A DNA stretch of 64,000 nt from Bemisia tabaci (GCF_918797505.1 NC_092798.1:48754985-48818984); one strand, 5' to 3'; shown: positions 21,664 through 33,405, counted from the stretch's first letter. The notes: generated by a model from the letters alone, not told the origin. A program made the numbers and translations.

Positions 21664-21914
21664 GACGGTGAAACTGCAGAAATGTGTGCTTCGGTTTGCG
21701 GCGTTGCAAACTTCCTGTCATATTTTATTTTCTACGTGAAAAACCTTCAAACGTCACTTTTTAAACATTTCAGTGATTCATCTTCTCTTTATGAAGAATA
21801 TTCTGTGAAAACTTCAAGTCATAATATTGGTTCGGTCTCCTAAAAAATAAAATAGGAACGACAATTTCCACGAGTGAGACGCGCATTTTTGCAATTTTAC
21901 CGTCGATAAGCTCA
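21664..21914. mobile_element. MITE of the GACGGTGAAA subfamily (family C-like)
   Basis: Starts GACGGTGAAACTGCAG and ends TTTTACCGTCGATA. The interior has TCGGTTTGCGGCGTTGCAAACTTCC, the hallmark of the wider family. Related to 29024-29287. Confidence 0.55.
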
Positions 21915-21929
21915 TGGGACGATATGATT

Positions 21930-22450
21930 GTGTGTTTTTCGAATAGATAACTATTCGCACTCCGAGGTATGATTTTTGCCTAAGCAGCAAAATTGAAGGC
22001 GAACTTCAGATGGACCATATTAGCTATCAGCAGGTTCACATCGTCATTTATCTATGTTCAATCGAAATTTATAAAGCGATGACTGTATGTTTTTCGAATA
22101 GATAACTATTCGCGCTCCGAGGTATGATTGTTGCCTATACGGCAAAATTGAAAGCGAACTTCAAATGGACCATATCCATTAATGGGTTCACCACGTAGTT
22201 CTTCGGCTCCATCAAAACTTATGGAATTTAATTGTGTGCTTTTCGAATACATACCTATCAGCTCACCTTTGCATTTTTGTTACCAGAGAGTCCAAATTGA
22301 AGGCGAACCTTAAATGGGACGGTACCGGGTACCTTCCAATAGGTTCACGCATTATCCATGAATTCCAGAAAATTTTTTGGAGGAGGATAAATGTTATGAT
22401 TTGCAATATGACTATTTGCACTCTCGGTTAGATTTGCTGCCTATGCCCTT
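21930..22450. repeat. Tandem repeat of about 150-bp units carrying the module
   Basis: TTTTTCGAATAG-type starts occur at about 21934, 22090 and 22239, and a fourth diverged unit is near 22400. Each unit has TAACTATTCGCRCTCCGAGG, then CAAAATTGAAGGCGAAC and a GGTTCAC block. In reverse orientation this is CGCCTTCAA, 37 nt, AATAGTTATC. The sequence drifts progressively from unit to unit. Confidence 0.75.
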
Positions 22451-22513
22451 CAATGGGGTCCTTGCATGTGTGGGAGATTTTCAATTTAATCTCTCATTCC
22501 TGTGTATAATTTT

Positions 22514-22848
22514 GCGAGAAATCCGATGGTGCAACTGGTTGTCTCCGAAATGAACTCCAAAGTTACTACCTCTACATCAAGTCAAGCTCTCCACGCAAAG
22601 ATACGGAGCTAATACCCACACTATACCCACATAACATGGTTGTCACTTTGTCTGGGGACTCCCAAACTGAAAACACGGCAACCCTGCTAATGTATAAATT
22701 TACTCCTGGTCTTTGTATGGTGAGTTTGACCGGGTATAGACGTGGACTCTCAAGATAGCGTGGATTACAGCCTCAACTTTGAGAGCTTTTTCGAGCTTTG
22801 GAGTTGATTTCGGAGGAAACCAGTATGACACCAACGGGTTTTTCGCGA
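22514..22848. mobile_element. Foldback element, 335 bp
   Basis: CGAGAAATCCGATGGTG...CTCCGAAATGAACTCCAAAG faces CTTTGGAGTTGATTTCGGAGG...CCAACGGGTTTTTCGCG. The arms are about 50 nt with mismatches. Single copy in the window. Confidence 0.65.
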
Positions 22849-22935
22849 AATCTCACACCAGGGGATGTACGTTAACTGCAAATTCCAAACACATACAAGA
22901 GCTTCATCGGCAGAATTCAAGAACCGACATTAATT

Positions 22936-23203
22936 GAATCAGTGAGGACGAAAGCACACCAACTCGGCAGCTCGAAAATGCTCAATTTCATTGAAGACAG
23001 TTTCATAAAGGTCATTGAAGTTATAGTGCATATGTTCCAACTTGGACCTTTAAATTTTCCTTAAGTACTTGCATATAGGCACCAAAAATCTCTTTCTTAG
23101 ACTAATACTCCTTCACCTTCTGTACAGTTTTGTGTGCGTCTTAATTATTTTCATTTGTTCGAGTTGGTGTGTTTTCGTCCTCACTGGTTCAATTGCAGAA
23201 TCA
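22936..23203. mobile_element. Inverted-repeat element with GACGAAAGCACACC arms
   Basis: TTGAATCAGTGAGGACGAAA...CACACCAACTCGG faces CGAGTTGGTGTGTTTTCGTCCTCACTGGTTCAA. One arm recurs near 47425-47510 (GAGTTGGGGTGTTTTCGTTC). The hydrophobic open frame at 23069 lies inside and is not taken as a gene. Confidence 0.6.
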
Positions 23204-23369
23204 CACGTTGCTCATAGGTTCAGTCAAAAACATGCAGCGGGATACGCATGTTTTCGAATAGCTCGCTATTCGTGCTTCCTAGTAAATTCAATAGTCAATA
23301 CCCATCGTCACATTTCATTTTTCCCCCCTCTTTTTCCCCATCTCTATTCTTTCCTCCCATTTTAGCGTT

Positions 23370-24128
23370 CCTCGTTGCGATGACGCTTGGTACGGCCATT
23401 CCTCCAATACACTGTGTATTTTTGTAGGAGAAATCTAACCAAACTATCTCATTGAAACTTTATGTGATTGCAATTTTAGAACGAGATGAAAATAATTAAT
23501 AGACAGCTTGCAACGTCGTAATCGGAGCGCTTCTTTGTTCGTCATCAGCCAAGGCCACAGCTACAGGCGCGCTCTCAGAATTTCCACAGAACAGTAGAAA
23601 TTGCCCTCCCTTATTCTATAGGCAACACCTTTTTTTCGTAGTTTCATGCGTATCAGACTGAAATTTTTGCGATGTACAGCTGCAAAAAATACGATGGCCC
23701 GAAAGAGGAGAATGTCTCTCCGAAAGTTGCGTGATAAAATTAAACGCATATATGAAAGAAACTGAAAACGACAAAGAATGGCTTGTTTTATGTTTGTCAG
23801 TGTCTGTGTAAATGCTAGCCTTACAATTCCACCATGTTTCTGAAAAAGTTCGACTGACATGTAGTGTCTTTCAGGGAAAAAATTCGAGCAATGTTGCCAA
23901 AAGTATAACTTTCAGTCAATATAAGGCTAATTTTTTCTCACTCTAAGCGATTTGATCATGAGTCCTCGACTCTTGGTAATAGCAATACAAGCGATAAATC
24001 GGCGATACAACGAGACTTTCGTCAATAGAATGAATTATAAGTATATCGTGATTAACCTTTTCAGACCAAATGTCAAATATTTATACGTAAGCCAAAATTA
24101 ATTTTCAAAAATCAAGCAGTACGCGGTA
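23370..24128. other. No gene seen
   Basis: AT-rich DNA. The minus-strand open frame 23561-23860 (99 codons) lacks any family motif. Confidence 0.4.
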
Positions 24129-24132
24129 CATA

Positions 24133-24393
24133 TCGACGGTGTGAGTCGGCAATAACATAACTCAGTTTGCGACGTCGCAGCCTTGTTATCATACTTTATT
24201 TTTTAAACGGAGAACTATTCAACTGCAATTCTCTAAAACTGCCGTGATTTTTCTTCTCTGTGCAAAGACAATTCTGCAAAAACTTCAAGGAATGATTTCA
24301 ATTTGTTCCCCTTTAAAAATAAATAACATAGAGGCGGAGATTTTCAGACACCACAAAACGAGATATGTGATTGCGGACTTACGCCGCCGTCGA
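24133..24393. mobile_element. Foldback MITE with TA flanks (family C, copy 3)
   Basis: Ends TCGACGGTGTGAGTCGGC and GCGGACTTACGCCGCCGTCGA, bounded by TA at 24131-24132 and 24394-24395. The arms pair through CAATAACATAACTC and GAGATATGTGATTG. Confidence 0.75.
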
Positions 24394-24818
24394 TATGCAT
24401 AATTAACGGGCTACTGCGTTGGAGGCGCGTTCATTATAAATATCATTGTATCTCAGCTCCCTATTTTGAGAAGACCATAGAGTAAATGGAGTCGTAATAT
24501 TGTGAAATGAGCTGGGGCCGTGTTCTGGTCGACCAGTTCCGAGCCCGGTGTGTGCCAAAGATTCAGTCACCCTTTCGATACATTTTCATTGGCGATGTAG
24601 AAAACGTAGTAATTCATATTCTTCTTGTTTACATTGGATGGCAACCGGGTCGCTGTGTATCGAAAACAATCGATTATGTATCGAAAAAGTGCACCGAGAA
24701 AAAAAAATTGGTAGAATTTACCATTCCTGCACCCTGTATTTTAGCGTGAATTCAAAGTCGATTCTGCCAGAGGACCATAGCAACGTTTACCTTTCTTCTG
24801 GCAGAACTGACTCTGAAT

Positions 24819-25060
24819 TGGACAGAGTTTAACAGAAAGGAACCAAGCCACATCAGCTATTGCCAAGTTTAACCCGGCAATTAAACTTGTTACGAGAGAA
24901 CGTTTGTTCGGATTTCTTTGAAAATTTTAAGGAATTTGCTTCGCACCATGGTGACTTTTCACTGAAATTCGCACGAAAATCCGCACAACCGTTTTCATGT
25001 AACAAATTAAATTTGTCAATAGCTGATGTGGCTTGGTTCCTTTCTGTTTAACGCGGTCCA
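24819..25060. mobile_element. MITE (family B, copy 3)
   Basis: TGGACAGAGTTTAACAGAAAGGAACC and its complement near 25033-25060 are the ends; the inner arms are CACATCAGCTATTGCCAAG / GTCAATAGCTGATGTGG. AATT lies on both sides, but it could be part of an extended palindrome. Confidence 0.75.
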
Positions 25061-25635
25061 ATTGACGCTGTGTGAAATGCAGCGTGACGGAATGGTAAAT
25101 TCTACCAATCTTTTTTCTCGGTGTGACCCAGCGTGACACAGGAGTCACGGAATTCGGGGCCTGGAAAATGCCGAAAATACCAGCTCTCCCACTTACTTTT
25201 CGACTCTTTGCACTCCATGCAGAAAACATTCGGGGACGGGACATTTTCCGTGAAAGCAGTCGCAGGGGTTTTAACATTTTTGTTTTTGCTTGTTTGGCTG
25301 CGTGTTGTAAAGGTCATGCAGCCGACGCACTTAAAGGGGAAAAAATTTCTCAATTATCAGTTTTTGTGAGGGAAAGCGTCAACGTCCTTCAGCCGGCATT
25401 ATAAGCCCTCCCGCGAGCATAGCATTTCGTGTGAAAGCTTGCTACTTCGTATGAAAACAGAGAACTTTCTCGAGCCCTGAATAGAGTAGGTATGCCCGCA
25501 CTCATCATTGCGGCCTCTAATATCGCATTGCGCTTCGTGTATTTTTCAAAAATTTCCATTAAGCGACTCAAAGGCGGTGGCGATTCTAACGCCGTTTTTC
25601 CTCACATTAAATCCGTCATTCCAAAAAGCAGCGGG

Positions 25636-25817
25636 TCGATCGTTGAGTCGTTATCGAATGAATAGATCGATAAATCCCTATCTTGGTGATGCTTTTATCG
25701 ATCAAGGTCATTCGATAACGATTTAACAATCGATTGTTGAATCGATTGTTCGATAAATAGCATTACCAAGATGTGGCTTTATCGATCTTTTAATTCGATA
25801 ACTCTTCAACGATCGAT
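25636..25817. mobile_element. Foldback rich in ATCGAT
   Basis: CGATCGTTGAGTCGTTATCG...ATCTTGGTGATGCTTTTA faces TAGCATTACCAAGAT...CGATAACTCTTCAACGATCG. The arms are about 58 nt around a centre with CAATCGATTGTTGAATCGATTG. Repeated ATCGAT links it to family F in the same window. Confidence 0.7.
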
Positions 25818-25819
25818 TG

Positions 25820-26690
25820 TTAAATCGGAGCTGCCTCGTTGTTTAGAATCGATTGTCTCGCATTTTAAAAGGTGCAGCCGCTAGCGAAAATTATCGCTGC
25901 GCGCTGTGTAATGACAAAAGGAATCGACTTGGATGACGCACATCGTTTCGAGGAACCACCATTGTAATCAGATTCTGTGCCAGAAATAAAGCTTCAAATT
26001 AAAGTTCAGACATGCCGTGATCGTCTGCTCGAAAATAAGGGGCTTTTGCGCACGAAGGGAAAATCCTCAAGCAAGCGATTTTTTTCAGTGATCGATTATC
26101 CATACTCCCCCATTTGAAGTTATGCTGAAGAATCGATTACTCAGGAGTTTGATGCGCAAACTCTGTCTATATCGATATATTTTCATAGGTTCACGCGGCA
26201 GACCAATCGATGTATCGCAGAGATTCAAGTTTTCGACGAGAAAGCCTCTCAAGGGGCCGATCAAAAAATACGTAACGCTAAAAATTGCATATTTAGACCT
26301 CCTCTCCGAAGCTCTTGTTAACGCAGGGCCGTACTCCCCTTCATAAATACGTAACGCTCCTCTTGACTCAACCTCCCCCCCCCTCTCCTCTAAAGTAGAA
26401 AACTCACCGTTAAGCGTAAGTTTTCTTATCCTATAGGTATTTGTAATGATAAATAGTGGTAAAAATGAAAGAGAAAACCTATTGCAGAATGTGTGGGCCG
26501 ACCAAATCATGAAATGTCAAGAACGAAGGTGAATAAGGGTATAAGGTATAGTATTAGTATTTTTTATCAACGTTTTTTAACGGAAAGTTAAAACATTCGA
26601 GAAAAAAATTTGCGATTGCGTGACATTATGCCTGTTTAGGGGCCCTCTCCCTCCCTATTGACGTAATGCAAAGTATGGGTGTTTTAAACG
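25820..26690. other. Unassigned; partial family F at 26090-26220
   Basis: GTGATCGATTATCCATACTC and CCCATTTGAAGTTATGCTGAAG match the left half of family F (compare 54.3 kb). The rest shows no gene; the minus-strand frame 26085-26510 has no motif. Confidence 0.4.
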
Positions 26691-26699
26691 GCCCATACT

Positions 26700-26962
26700 T
26701 GGATCGCATGTGGCAAAAGGGAACCAGGGGCAATTACAGTGTTTTCAAAATCACGCAACTTCTTCTTTTCCTTTAAAAATACTCAGTAAATGTTCAAAAT
26801 TAAAATTTTCAAATCATTTTCCTTTAAAATCGACAATTTTTTGGTGGGAAGCAAAAAAATTTTGCTATTTTCAGAAATTCCTTAGATAATAAGTATGAAG
26901 AAGCAACATGTTTACAACACTGTATTCGCGTTGCTGGTTCCTTTTTGCTAAATACGATCCAC
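26700..26962. mobile_element. MITE of the AAAAGGGAACCAG subfamily (family B', copy 2)
   Basis: TGGATCGCATGTGGCAAAAG and TTTTTGCTAAATACGATCCA are inverted ends. Shares ACAGTGTTTTCAAAATCACGCAAC with the copy at 11.2 kb. Confidence 0.7.
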
Positions 26963-27200
26963 TTATATTGGCAGACCTTCTGCGAGAATTGACAATCTTT
27001 GACGATCGTACGAAATGCAAAAAATGCGAAGTTTCAGAAAATGATTCATCCAAAACATGTTCACGCAAAGGGTGTATTTATTTTGTTTTTAAACTTGATA
27101 TTTTGGAACGAGCTTGGAATTGAAATTCTTCTTTTCCTTCCACGAACGACTATAGGACACCGTGCTGTTTTTCAGGCCATCTAATATCGAGAACATTAAA

Positions 27201-27322
27201 TGGACGTATTTCTGCCAAACGGAACTATGTGTGCTATGACGTGAGCCCTGTTATGCGTACATTCTTATGGGGGTCTCAGGGCTCATGTCTTAATGCACAT
27301 AGTATTGGTAGAAATACGTCCA
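27201..27322. mobile_element. Short foldback MITE (family I, copy 2)
   Basis: TGGACGTATTTCTGCCAAAC and its complement enclose 122 bp with TGACGTGAGCCCTG facing CAGGGCTCATGTC. About 85% like the 1.0 kb copy by eye. Confidence 0.8.
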
Positions 27323-27426
27323 ATAAGAACTATGCAGCTAAGCCAGTGTATGAGACTAGCAAATAAGACGAGCACTCACTCATGGGTGCATGCTTACGTA
27401 GGGCACTTGAAAGCATGCGTGATATA

Positions 27427-27683
27427 ATATCGACGGTGTAAGTCGGCAACCACATAAAATATTTTGGTTTGCGACGTCGTAGACTCGCTATCATACTATA
27501 TATTTTAAACAGAAAACTACTCAACGGCAATTCTTTTAAGCTGTCATGCTGTTTCTTCTCCGTGCAAAGAAAATTCAGCAAAAACTTCGAGGAATGATAT
27601 CAATTTGCTCTCCTTTATAAAAATAATATAAAGGCGGAGATTCTCAAACACCGCAAATGAGATTCGTGGTTGCGAACTTACGC
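27427..27683. mobile_element. Foldback MITE (family C, copy 4)
   Basis: Left end TCGACGGTGTAAGTCGGCAA; right end TGCGAACTTACGCAGAT, which has lost the TCGA tip. Internal GGTTTGCGACGTCGTAGAC and GGCGGAGATTCTCAAACACC as in the family. Confidence 0.7.
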
Positions 27684-27908
27684 AGATCATGTGATGAACG
27701 CAGATAAAAACAGAACCCTTTTTTTTGGAAAGCGGAAAGTTCACGAAGGAGGAGCGATGGGGAAATTTTCAAACCTAGTAGTCACCTTGCTTTTAGATCA
27801 TGAGGATCCCCGTGACGGCGGTATTTTTGGTTTTCTCCGTTTTAGATCTGCCCAGTTTTCCCATCGCTGCAGGTATGTTTCCTGCGTACAAGTATTTTCT
27901 GCATTTCT

Positions 27909-28390
27909 GCGACATTGTGTATGTGTCGCAGGCAAATAGTAAAATCAGACATTTTGTCAAATGCCTGAGCAAATAGTCAAATATTCTAACTTAGATTGAA
28001 ATTCTGATTATTCTCCTAATTTCAGACGAAATAATTCATTGCCCCTGCGAGAAAAAATTCTCAGTAAAAATTTGAACACACACTAGTATTTTAAACAATT
28101 TTTAGCTCCTGAAGAGACACCGATCTCGAAATTTTCAGCATGTCGTAAAATACAGAATTTTTGGAATTTCAACATTTAAAAATATGAGAAGCAATAAATG
28201 AAGAGGAAGAGACAAAAAGAGTTTGTAGGTTTGGTGAAATATTCTTCCTAAAATAATGAAAAATCGTGAGCTCTTCGCCATAAATTCACAAATTTGGTAG
28301 ACCGTCCAAAGACTATCTGCCTAGGCATTTGACAAAATGCCTGATTTCATTATTTGCCTGCGACCTGCGACACATGCACAGGCGCAACTG
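27909..28390. mobile_element. Foldback element, about 480 bp
   Basis: GCGACATTGTGTATGTGTCGC, GGCAAATAGTAAAATCAG and CATTTTGTCAAATGCCTGAG are each matched in reverse by CAGGCATTTTGTCAAATGCC-type segments and GCGACACATGCACAGGCGC at 28320-28390. Single copy here. Confidence 0.7.
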
Positions 28391-28394
28391 CATA

Positions 28395-29020
28395 ACTTTT
28401 AGGCCCAAATTGGCCTTTTATAAAATAAAAGTGCATTTTAAAAAAAGTAAAAAATCCGCCCTCGGTTAAATTCTTCAAGCCAACATTTTAGGGTCGTGAA
28501 AATAGAATTTATCCACGAGCCGTACATCTCAGCGCTCTACATTAGCGTTTCTTATGAATAGAACATAAATATATTTTTATAATACCTATGAACAGAACGT
28601 AATTTTACTTTACATATTTTGCGCAAATTTTATTCTTCATGTATACTCTCATTTTTCATTTTTTAAATACTTTTATATTTTCAGTTTTATGAATTAAATA
28701 AAAAAAAAATGGTCATAAAGCGTAACGCATAACGCGCCTCTGGCGTTACGCATTACTCTTTTTTTATTGTAAATTAACAATTGAACACATACGCATTTCT
28801 AGACTGCTATAGTCTTTACAAATTTGTTTTTAACATGAAATAATCAAATATGACTAGTGGTTCTACTAAGATTTTAAGACGCCGAGAATTTTACTTATTT
28901 TGATAGGTTTAGATTGCTTTTGTGAAGGGTAATTAAACGTCTTACTTCACAAGTCATTGAGGAAATCACAAGTCATCCAGGAAAGCGTTGCTCGTATGAT
29001 TTTATATTATAGAGAAAGCC
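28395..29020. other. No gene seen
   Basis: Very AT-rich. A small hairpin with GCGTAACGCATAAC / GGCGTTACGCATTAC lies near 28719-28755. Confidence 0.45.
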
Positions 29021-29023
29021 GCA

Positions 29024-29287
29024 TTTCGACGGTGAAAGTACCAGACCACGTACCTCGGTTTGCCACGTCGCGTCGCAGACTTCCTGTCATACTTCACTTT
29101 TTGTATGGAAAGTTACTCGACGCCGATTCTCGAAAGCCTCCGTGATTTTTCTGCTCTGTATGAAGAAAAATCTGTGAAAACTTCAAAGAATGATATTGGT
29201 TTCTTCTCCCTCGCGAACATTAAATGGCGGCGAAGATTTTTAAACACGGCAAACGGAGATACTTGGTCTGGTAGTTACACCATCGAT
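29024..29287. mobile_element. MITE (family C-like, second subfamily)
   Basis: TTTCGACGGTGAAAGTACCAG and CTGGTAGTTACACCATCGA are inverted. The interior carries GGTTTGCCACGTCGCG and CTTCCTGTCATACTTCAC as in family C. Confidence 0.65.
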
Positions 29288-29571
29288 TTACGACTGAAGC
29301 CACTGTACGTAAAGTGAATAGTACCATAGTGCCAAACCGCTTATCTCGGTTTGCAACGTTGAAAATCCCGTGTCACTTTCAGATTTACTGAAGAGGCTCC
29401 TTCGTCGTTTTTGCGCCAATTTTGGTTGATTTACCTTAGTTATTTTCAGAAACGCTCTGAGAATCTTTTGCAAAAATGTCGAGCGGAATTTAATAAACGT
29501 ATGTTCTTTTTCGATCAATTGTCTCATTGCCTTGGAAACACTTGAAAATAAAACTGGCGACACTACTATTC

Positions 29572-29823
29572 TGCCTTGCTGAGGAAGAGCGCCGTATGAA
29601 CATTAGAGAGTTGCCAAATTTTCTTCGACAAAACGTTCATTTTTGAGGAAAGTTATGAATATTTTTCCTTGAAATTTTTAGGAACTTTAGGTGAAATTGC
29701 AAGCAACATTATCTGAAAAATTGCATGAAAAATATTCATAAGTTTACCAGCTACTTCGTGTTTTATAAATGGAAATTCGGCAACGCCCGAAGGTTAATAC
29801 GGCGTTCTCCCTTAGCATGGTAG
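29572..29823. mobile_element. Foldback MITE (family A, copy 2)
   Basis: TGCCTTGCTGAGGAAGAGCGCCGTATG and the inverted CGGCGTTCTCCCTTAGCATGGTA. The inner GAGAGTTGCCAAATTTTC pairs with AAATTCGGCAACGCCC. Confidence 0.75.
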
Positions 29824-30069
29824 GTAGTATTCCCATTATCGTGAAGTTACCCAAAAACCGAAATTTTCAAACACCGAAACCAAGATAAGTGGTCTGGAGT
29901 TCCAATATCGTATTTTTGTGATCTTTAAAATACCTTTACTATTAGGTAACCGATCTGATTATTTATCTTCTTTCCTTAATGCAGAGGATCGATTTTCTGG
30001 ATTTTCTTTTTACTGTTTCATCGTTTCACTGAATGATCATTATTTCCGTACTGTTTTGCATACTTGCAG

Positions 30070-30126
30070 GATCTGAGTCTGGATCAAATGCTTCTAAAAC
30101 GAAATGGTGGAACTGGGGCCGAGAGC
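30070..30126 (+). CDS. Orphan gene, first visible coding exon (A)
   Basis: A 57-base exon between CATACTTGCAG and GTGAGTT. In the frame that links to the later exons it begins mid-codon and encodes SESGSNASKTKWWNWGRER, with a Trp-rich core. The start codon lies in an upstream exon I could not find; the preceding intron is phase 1. A second frame is open too, but it does not continue through the next junction. See the last exon (49639-50405) for the whole gene. Confidence 0.6.
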
Positions 30127-30285
30127 GTGAGTTAATTAATAATCAATAAAGTTAAATTGTTTTCATTGTCTTCATAGACTCACAAAAAACACGATTAAAA
30201 GAAATAAAACACTCTATACACTGGCCTCACCTAAACTTGGTTCAGTGTCGAGCCCTACCGGCTAAAGGCAACAGGAAAAGGGAGT

Positions 30286-31630
30286 TTAAGGGTGATTTCA
30301 CGATAACTGGAATAATTTTGTCGCCGTAACGGACAACACAATTTTCGGTCATATTTTTAGTAGTATCATTAACTCAGTATCAGTAGTAGTATCATCACTT
30401 TTAAGCGATTCCACCATTTTCTATTTCACTCGAAGGGTCGCCAGATTGTGCGATTAATGTGAATATATTTTACATGGATTTAAACTGGAAAAAGTCGTGA
30501 AAGAGGAACTTACCTATCTGGCAACGGTAAAGTCTGGGAGGGACGAGAGGCTGCCTTGCTGGGAAAATTCATGGCGGAAAATGTCATTAAAACAAATAGG
30601 TTCCGTTTGAAGCTTCAAATGTATACTAGGGAAAACTATTTTAAAATGATAATTGTAAATGGACACAGAGGCTACCAAAAAAAGGAAAAATGAAAGGGAA
30701 AGGAAATAAAATGAGGAAATACTTACTTATGCAATCAGAGAGAATAAAACAGAAGCATCAGAGAAATTTATATGTAATGAAAGCATAAGAAAAAAACACG
30801 AATGGGCTCATAGCGATTCGGAACTCGAACTATACTATCGTTGAGCAGTTTTTTAGACCCCTGCGCCATCGATAATCTTCTCAAGAAGTAAAGATGAACT
30901 TTTGCTACTTTAGCGAGTTAAATTGCGGAAGGAGATCCACGGTTGTCACTTTCTTCCACCCGATGGGACTGACGCATGACGTCCCAGTCAAATGCGTTTT
31001 TGAAGAAATGATCGATCCCCCTCATTGCTTCATCTCCATATATTTATTAATGTTCAAAAGATGGGACGTTTCGGTAACAAGGCTCTGTGACAAAATAATT
31101 TTGGTCTTGAGAGTCTCAAAAATGTATAAATCCTAGTGATCAAATGACCTACTACTCAGAAAAATGGCTCCCGGAGCGAGCTGAATGCCACTTGCGTAGA
31201 GAGTGATCAGGGGTCCAAGGGGCGCAGCCCCTTGGCTAGCCGTGACGGACGGCACGCAAAGCGCGTCCATAACGGCTAGTAATTATGATCACTCGAATTT
31301 TTTTGCATTGATCCACACAGAATTACGTATTATAACGCTTTTCAAAGATTTATTACTCTTTTTTTCAATTTTAATATATAAATGGCCGAAAATGTGTTGC
31401 CTGTTACGCTGACTTTTTACCGCGTAACATACAGCGCATTTTTGGAATTTACGCAATATAAATTGGGAAGTAGAGCGACAAATCATTAGAAAGCGGTATA
31501 ATACGTAACCCTTAGAAGATGAATGCGAAAAAATTCGAGTGATTATCATTTCTACTAAAAATATGACCGAAAAATATGTTGTCTGTTACGGCGACAAAAC
31601 TATTCCAATTATCGTGAAACCACCCTTAAA
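30286..31630. mobile_element. 1.34-kb inverted-repeat element in the orphan gene intron
   Basis: TTAAGGGTGATTTCACGATAA...GTCGCCGTAACGGACAAC...GGTCATATTTTTAGTAG at the left is matched in reverse at 31540-31629, with arms about 90 nt. The interior has a second foldback (31283-31552, arms around TTTTTGCATT and ACGTATTATAACGC) next to a GC-rich hairpin GGCGCAGCCCC near 31221. No coding sequence recognised. Confidence 0.65.
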
Positions 31631-32178
31631 GAGAAAGGCTAAATTTTGCAAGAGAGCGAAAAAACACACGACCCACTAGCCAAGAAACGAATTTAAGTAT
31701 AGCTATATCGATAGCTAACGTACAACACCGCCCGCCTGAAAACTGACGATTTTGCCGAACGAAGAGAAAACCTCGTCATTTTTGTTTCTTAACTACCTAA
31801 ATTCTAAGCTAGCAGTATAGGTACCTCTTTTTTTCTTTTTTTCCACTTGAAGTGTTCTTTTTGCATGCCGAGACACATTTGATTAAGGCAAAAGTTAAAA
31901 AATGCATGATGTTAGCTTTATGTGTTAAGGTATCAATTTTTTTGTTTCTTTTTTTTTGTGCGGCAAACAAACCAAGTTATTTCCGCGAAATTCCCTGTGC
32001 AGATTTTTTAACGAATGACGGAATTCACAGGCAAGTTTAAAAAGAAAACGTTTCGGTTAGTTTTTTTAAATGAGAAAAATCCCTAAGCGGAGTTTGCAAG
32101 GTCTTAATCGATGATGAACATTTTTTTTTACTTTAGCCATCGACAAGTGGATGTATAGGCAGGTTGAACGCGATAAAT
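31631..32178. other. Intronic, no feature seen
   Basis: AT-rich intron DNA with T runs. No repeat copy recognised. Confidence 0.45.
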
Positions 32179-32189
32179 GAAAAACGGCT

Positions 32190-32498
32190 AGAGTCCCTTT
32201 ATGCTGAGAGTTAAGACAATGTGAATCCATCTTTGATTGGTTCCCGTACTTTAGGCCTCCATAGTGTCACAAGCGGGAATAAAGATTACGATTTGACCGA
32301 TTGCAAAGATTATAATCTGGAATGGACCGGGTATTACGGGTTCGGCAAGGAACAAACTGAATGAGAGAAGGAACGGAAAAAGGAATTTGAGAGTGGACCG
32401 ATCAAAGATTACGAAAAACTTTCAATTTGTGTAATCTTTATTCCCGTTTGTGACTCCATGAGGGGGTGTTGTCTTGACTCTCAGTATAAAGGGACTCT
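32190..32498. mobile_element. Foldback element with 10-bp target duplication
   Basis: Ends AGAGTCCCTTTATGCTGAGA and its complement CTCAGTATAAAGGGACTCT. Flanked by AAAAACGGCT at 32180-32189 and 32499-32508. The inner arms include CGGGAATAAAGATTACG and GTAATCTTTATTCCCG. 309 bp, non-coding. A 9-10 bp duplication fits Mutator-like or related superfamilies, but the superfamily is not established by the ends alone. Confidence 0.8.
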
Positions 32499-33147
32499 AA
32501 AAACGGCTAGCACAGCGCCATTTTTACTGTACTTACTCAAGCGGTATGTTAAAGGTACTGTGTTTGATTTTGATTTTTAAAAAAAAAATAATAATAATAT
32601 TAGTTCAATATATTTGTTGTCAGGATTAACGCTATTATCCTACATTTTAGAAGTTACTCCCTTTTTTGCGAGAGGAAAATATCTATTTCGCATATATTTC
32701 TCAAGGTCGGTTAATCATACATTTTGAAGATGATTCTCTAGTGAAAAATCCCAAGCCTATTCTTTTGCGACATCCCTGCTACAATGATTATACCTTCAAT
32801 AGGACCATACTTTGCCATTCGGAACTACAATTTCTAGCTCAGTTTAGAAACAACGTATGTATCATCAATTTTTCCGTACCTACAAGTGTTTTTACAAATG
32901 AGATAGAAATTGTAGTTTCCATATAGGGTGCTGCAAAAGAACAGAGACCGGTCCTTTAGTGCCTGAACCATGATAAGTATTGACATGATTTCGATGTCAT
33001 TTGAAAGATGAAAAGACCAAAATCAGCTCAGTTGGACAAAACTTTCTGAATATAGTCCAATTATTCTGATATGTGCGAGCTACTGATCTGTGTGTCCAAA
33101 AAGCGTTATCCATTAGCGTGGATAAAAAATTGATCGTCGGCACCACT

Positions 33148-33405
33148 CCATCACCTTCCGGCCAAGGTATCACAAGCGCCACGCGACGTTTAAAATTTTT
33201 CGCCGCCATTTTATTTTTTACAGAAAAATTGTTCAACGGAACTGTCCGAAAATTTCACTGACTTTTCTTTTTGCTGCCGATAAAATTCAGTGTAATTTCC
33301 AAGCAGATTCAATCCACAATTCCGCTGTTAAAAAATATAATGGCGGCGAAAAATGTTAAGCGTCGCGTGGCGCTTGTGATACTTCGGCCGGGAGGTGCAG
33401 ACGAC
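33148..33405. mobile_element. Foldback MITE (family D, copy 2)
   Basis: CCATCACCTTCCGGCCAAGG and its inverted counterpart (CTTCGGCCGGGAGGTG) bound arms with CGCCGCCATTTTATTTTTT and AATATAATGGCGGCG. Matches 8986-9237. Confidence 0.75.

Noticed and set aside
23069..23365. Hydrophobic 98-codon frame that looks like a signal or membrane protein
   Set aside because: It lies in an inverted-repeat element (22936-23203), and one arm recurs at 47.4 kb. Pyrimidine-rich DNA yields Leu/Phe/Ser-rich peptides by chance.
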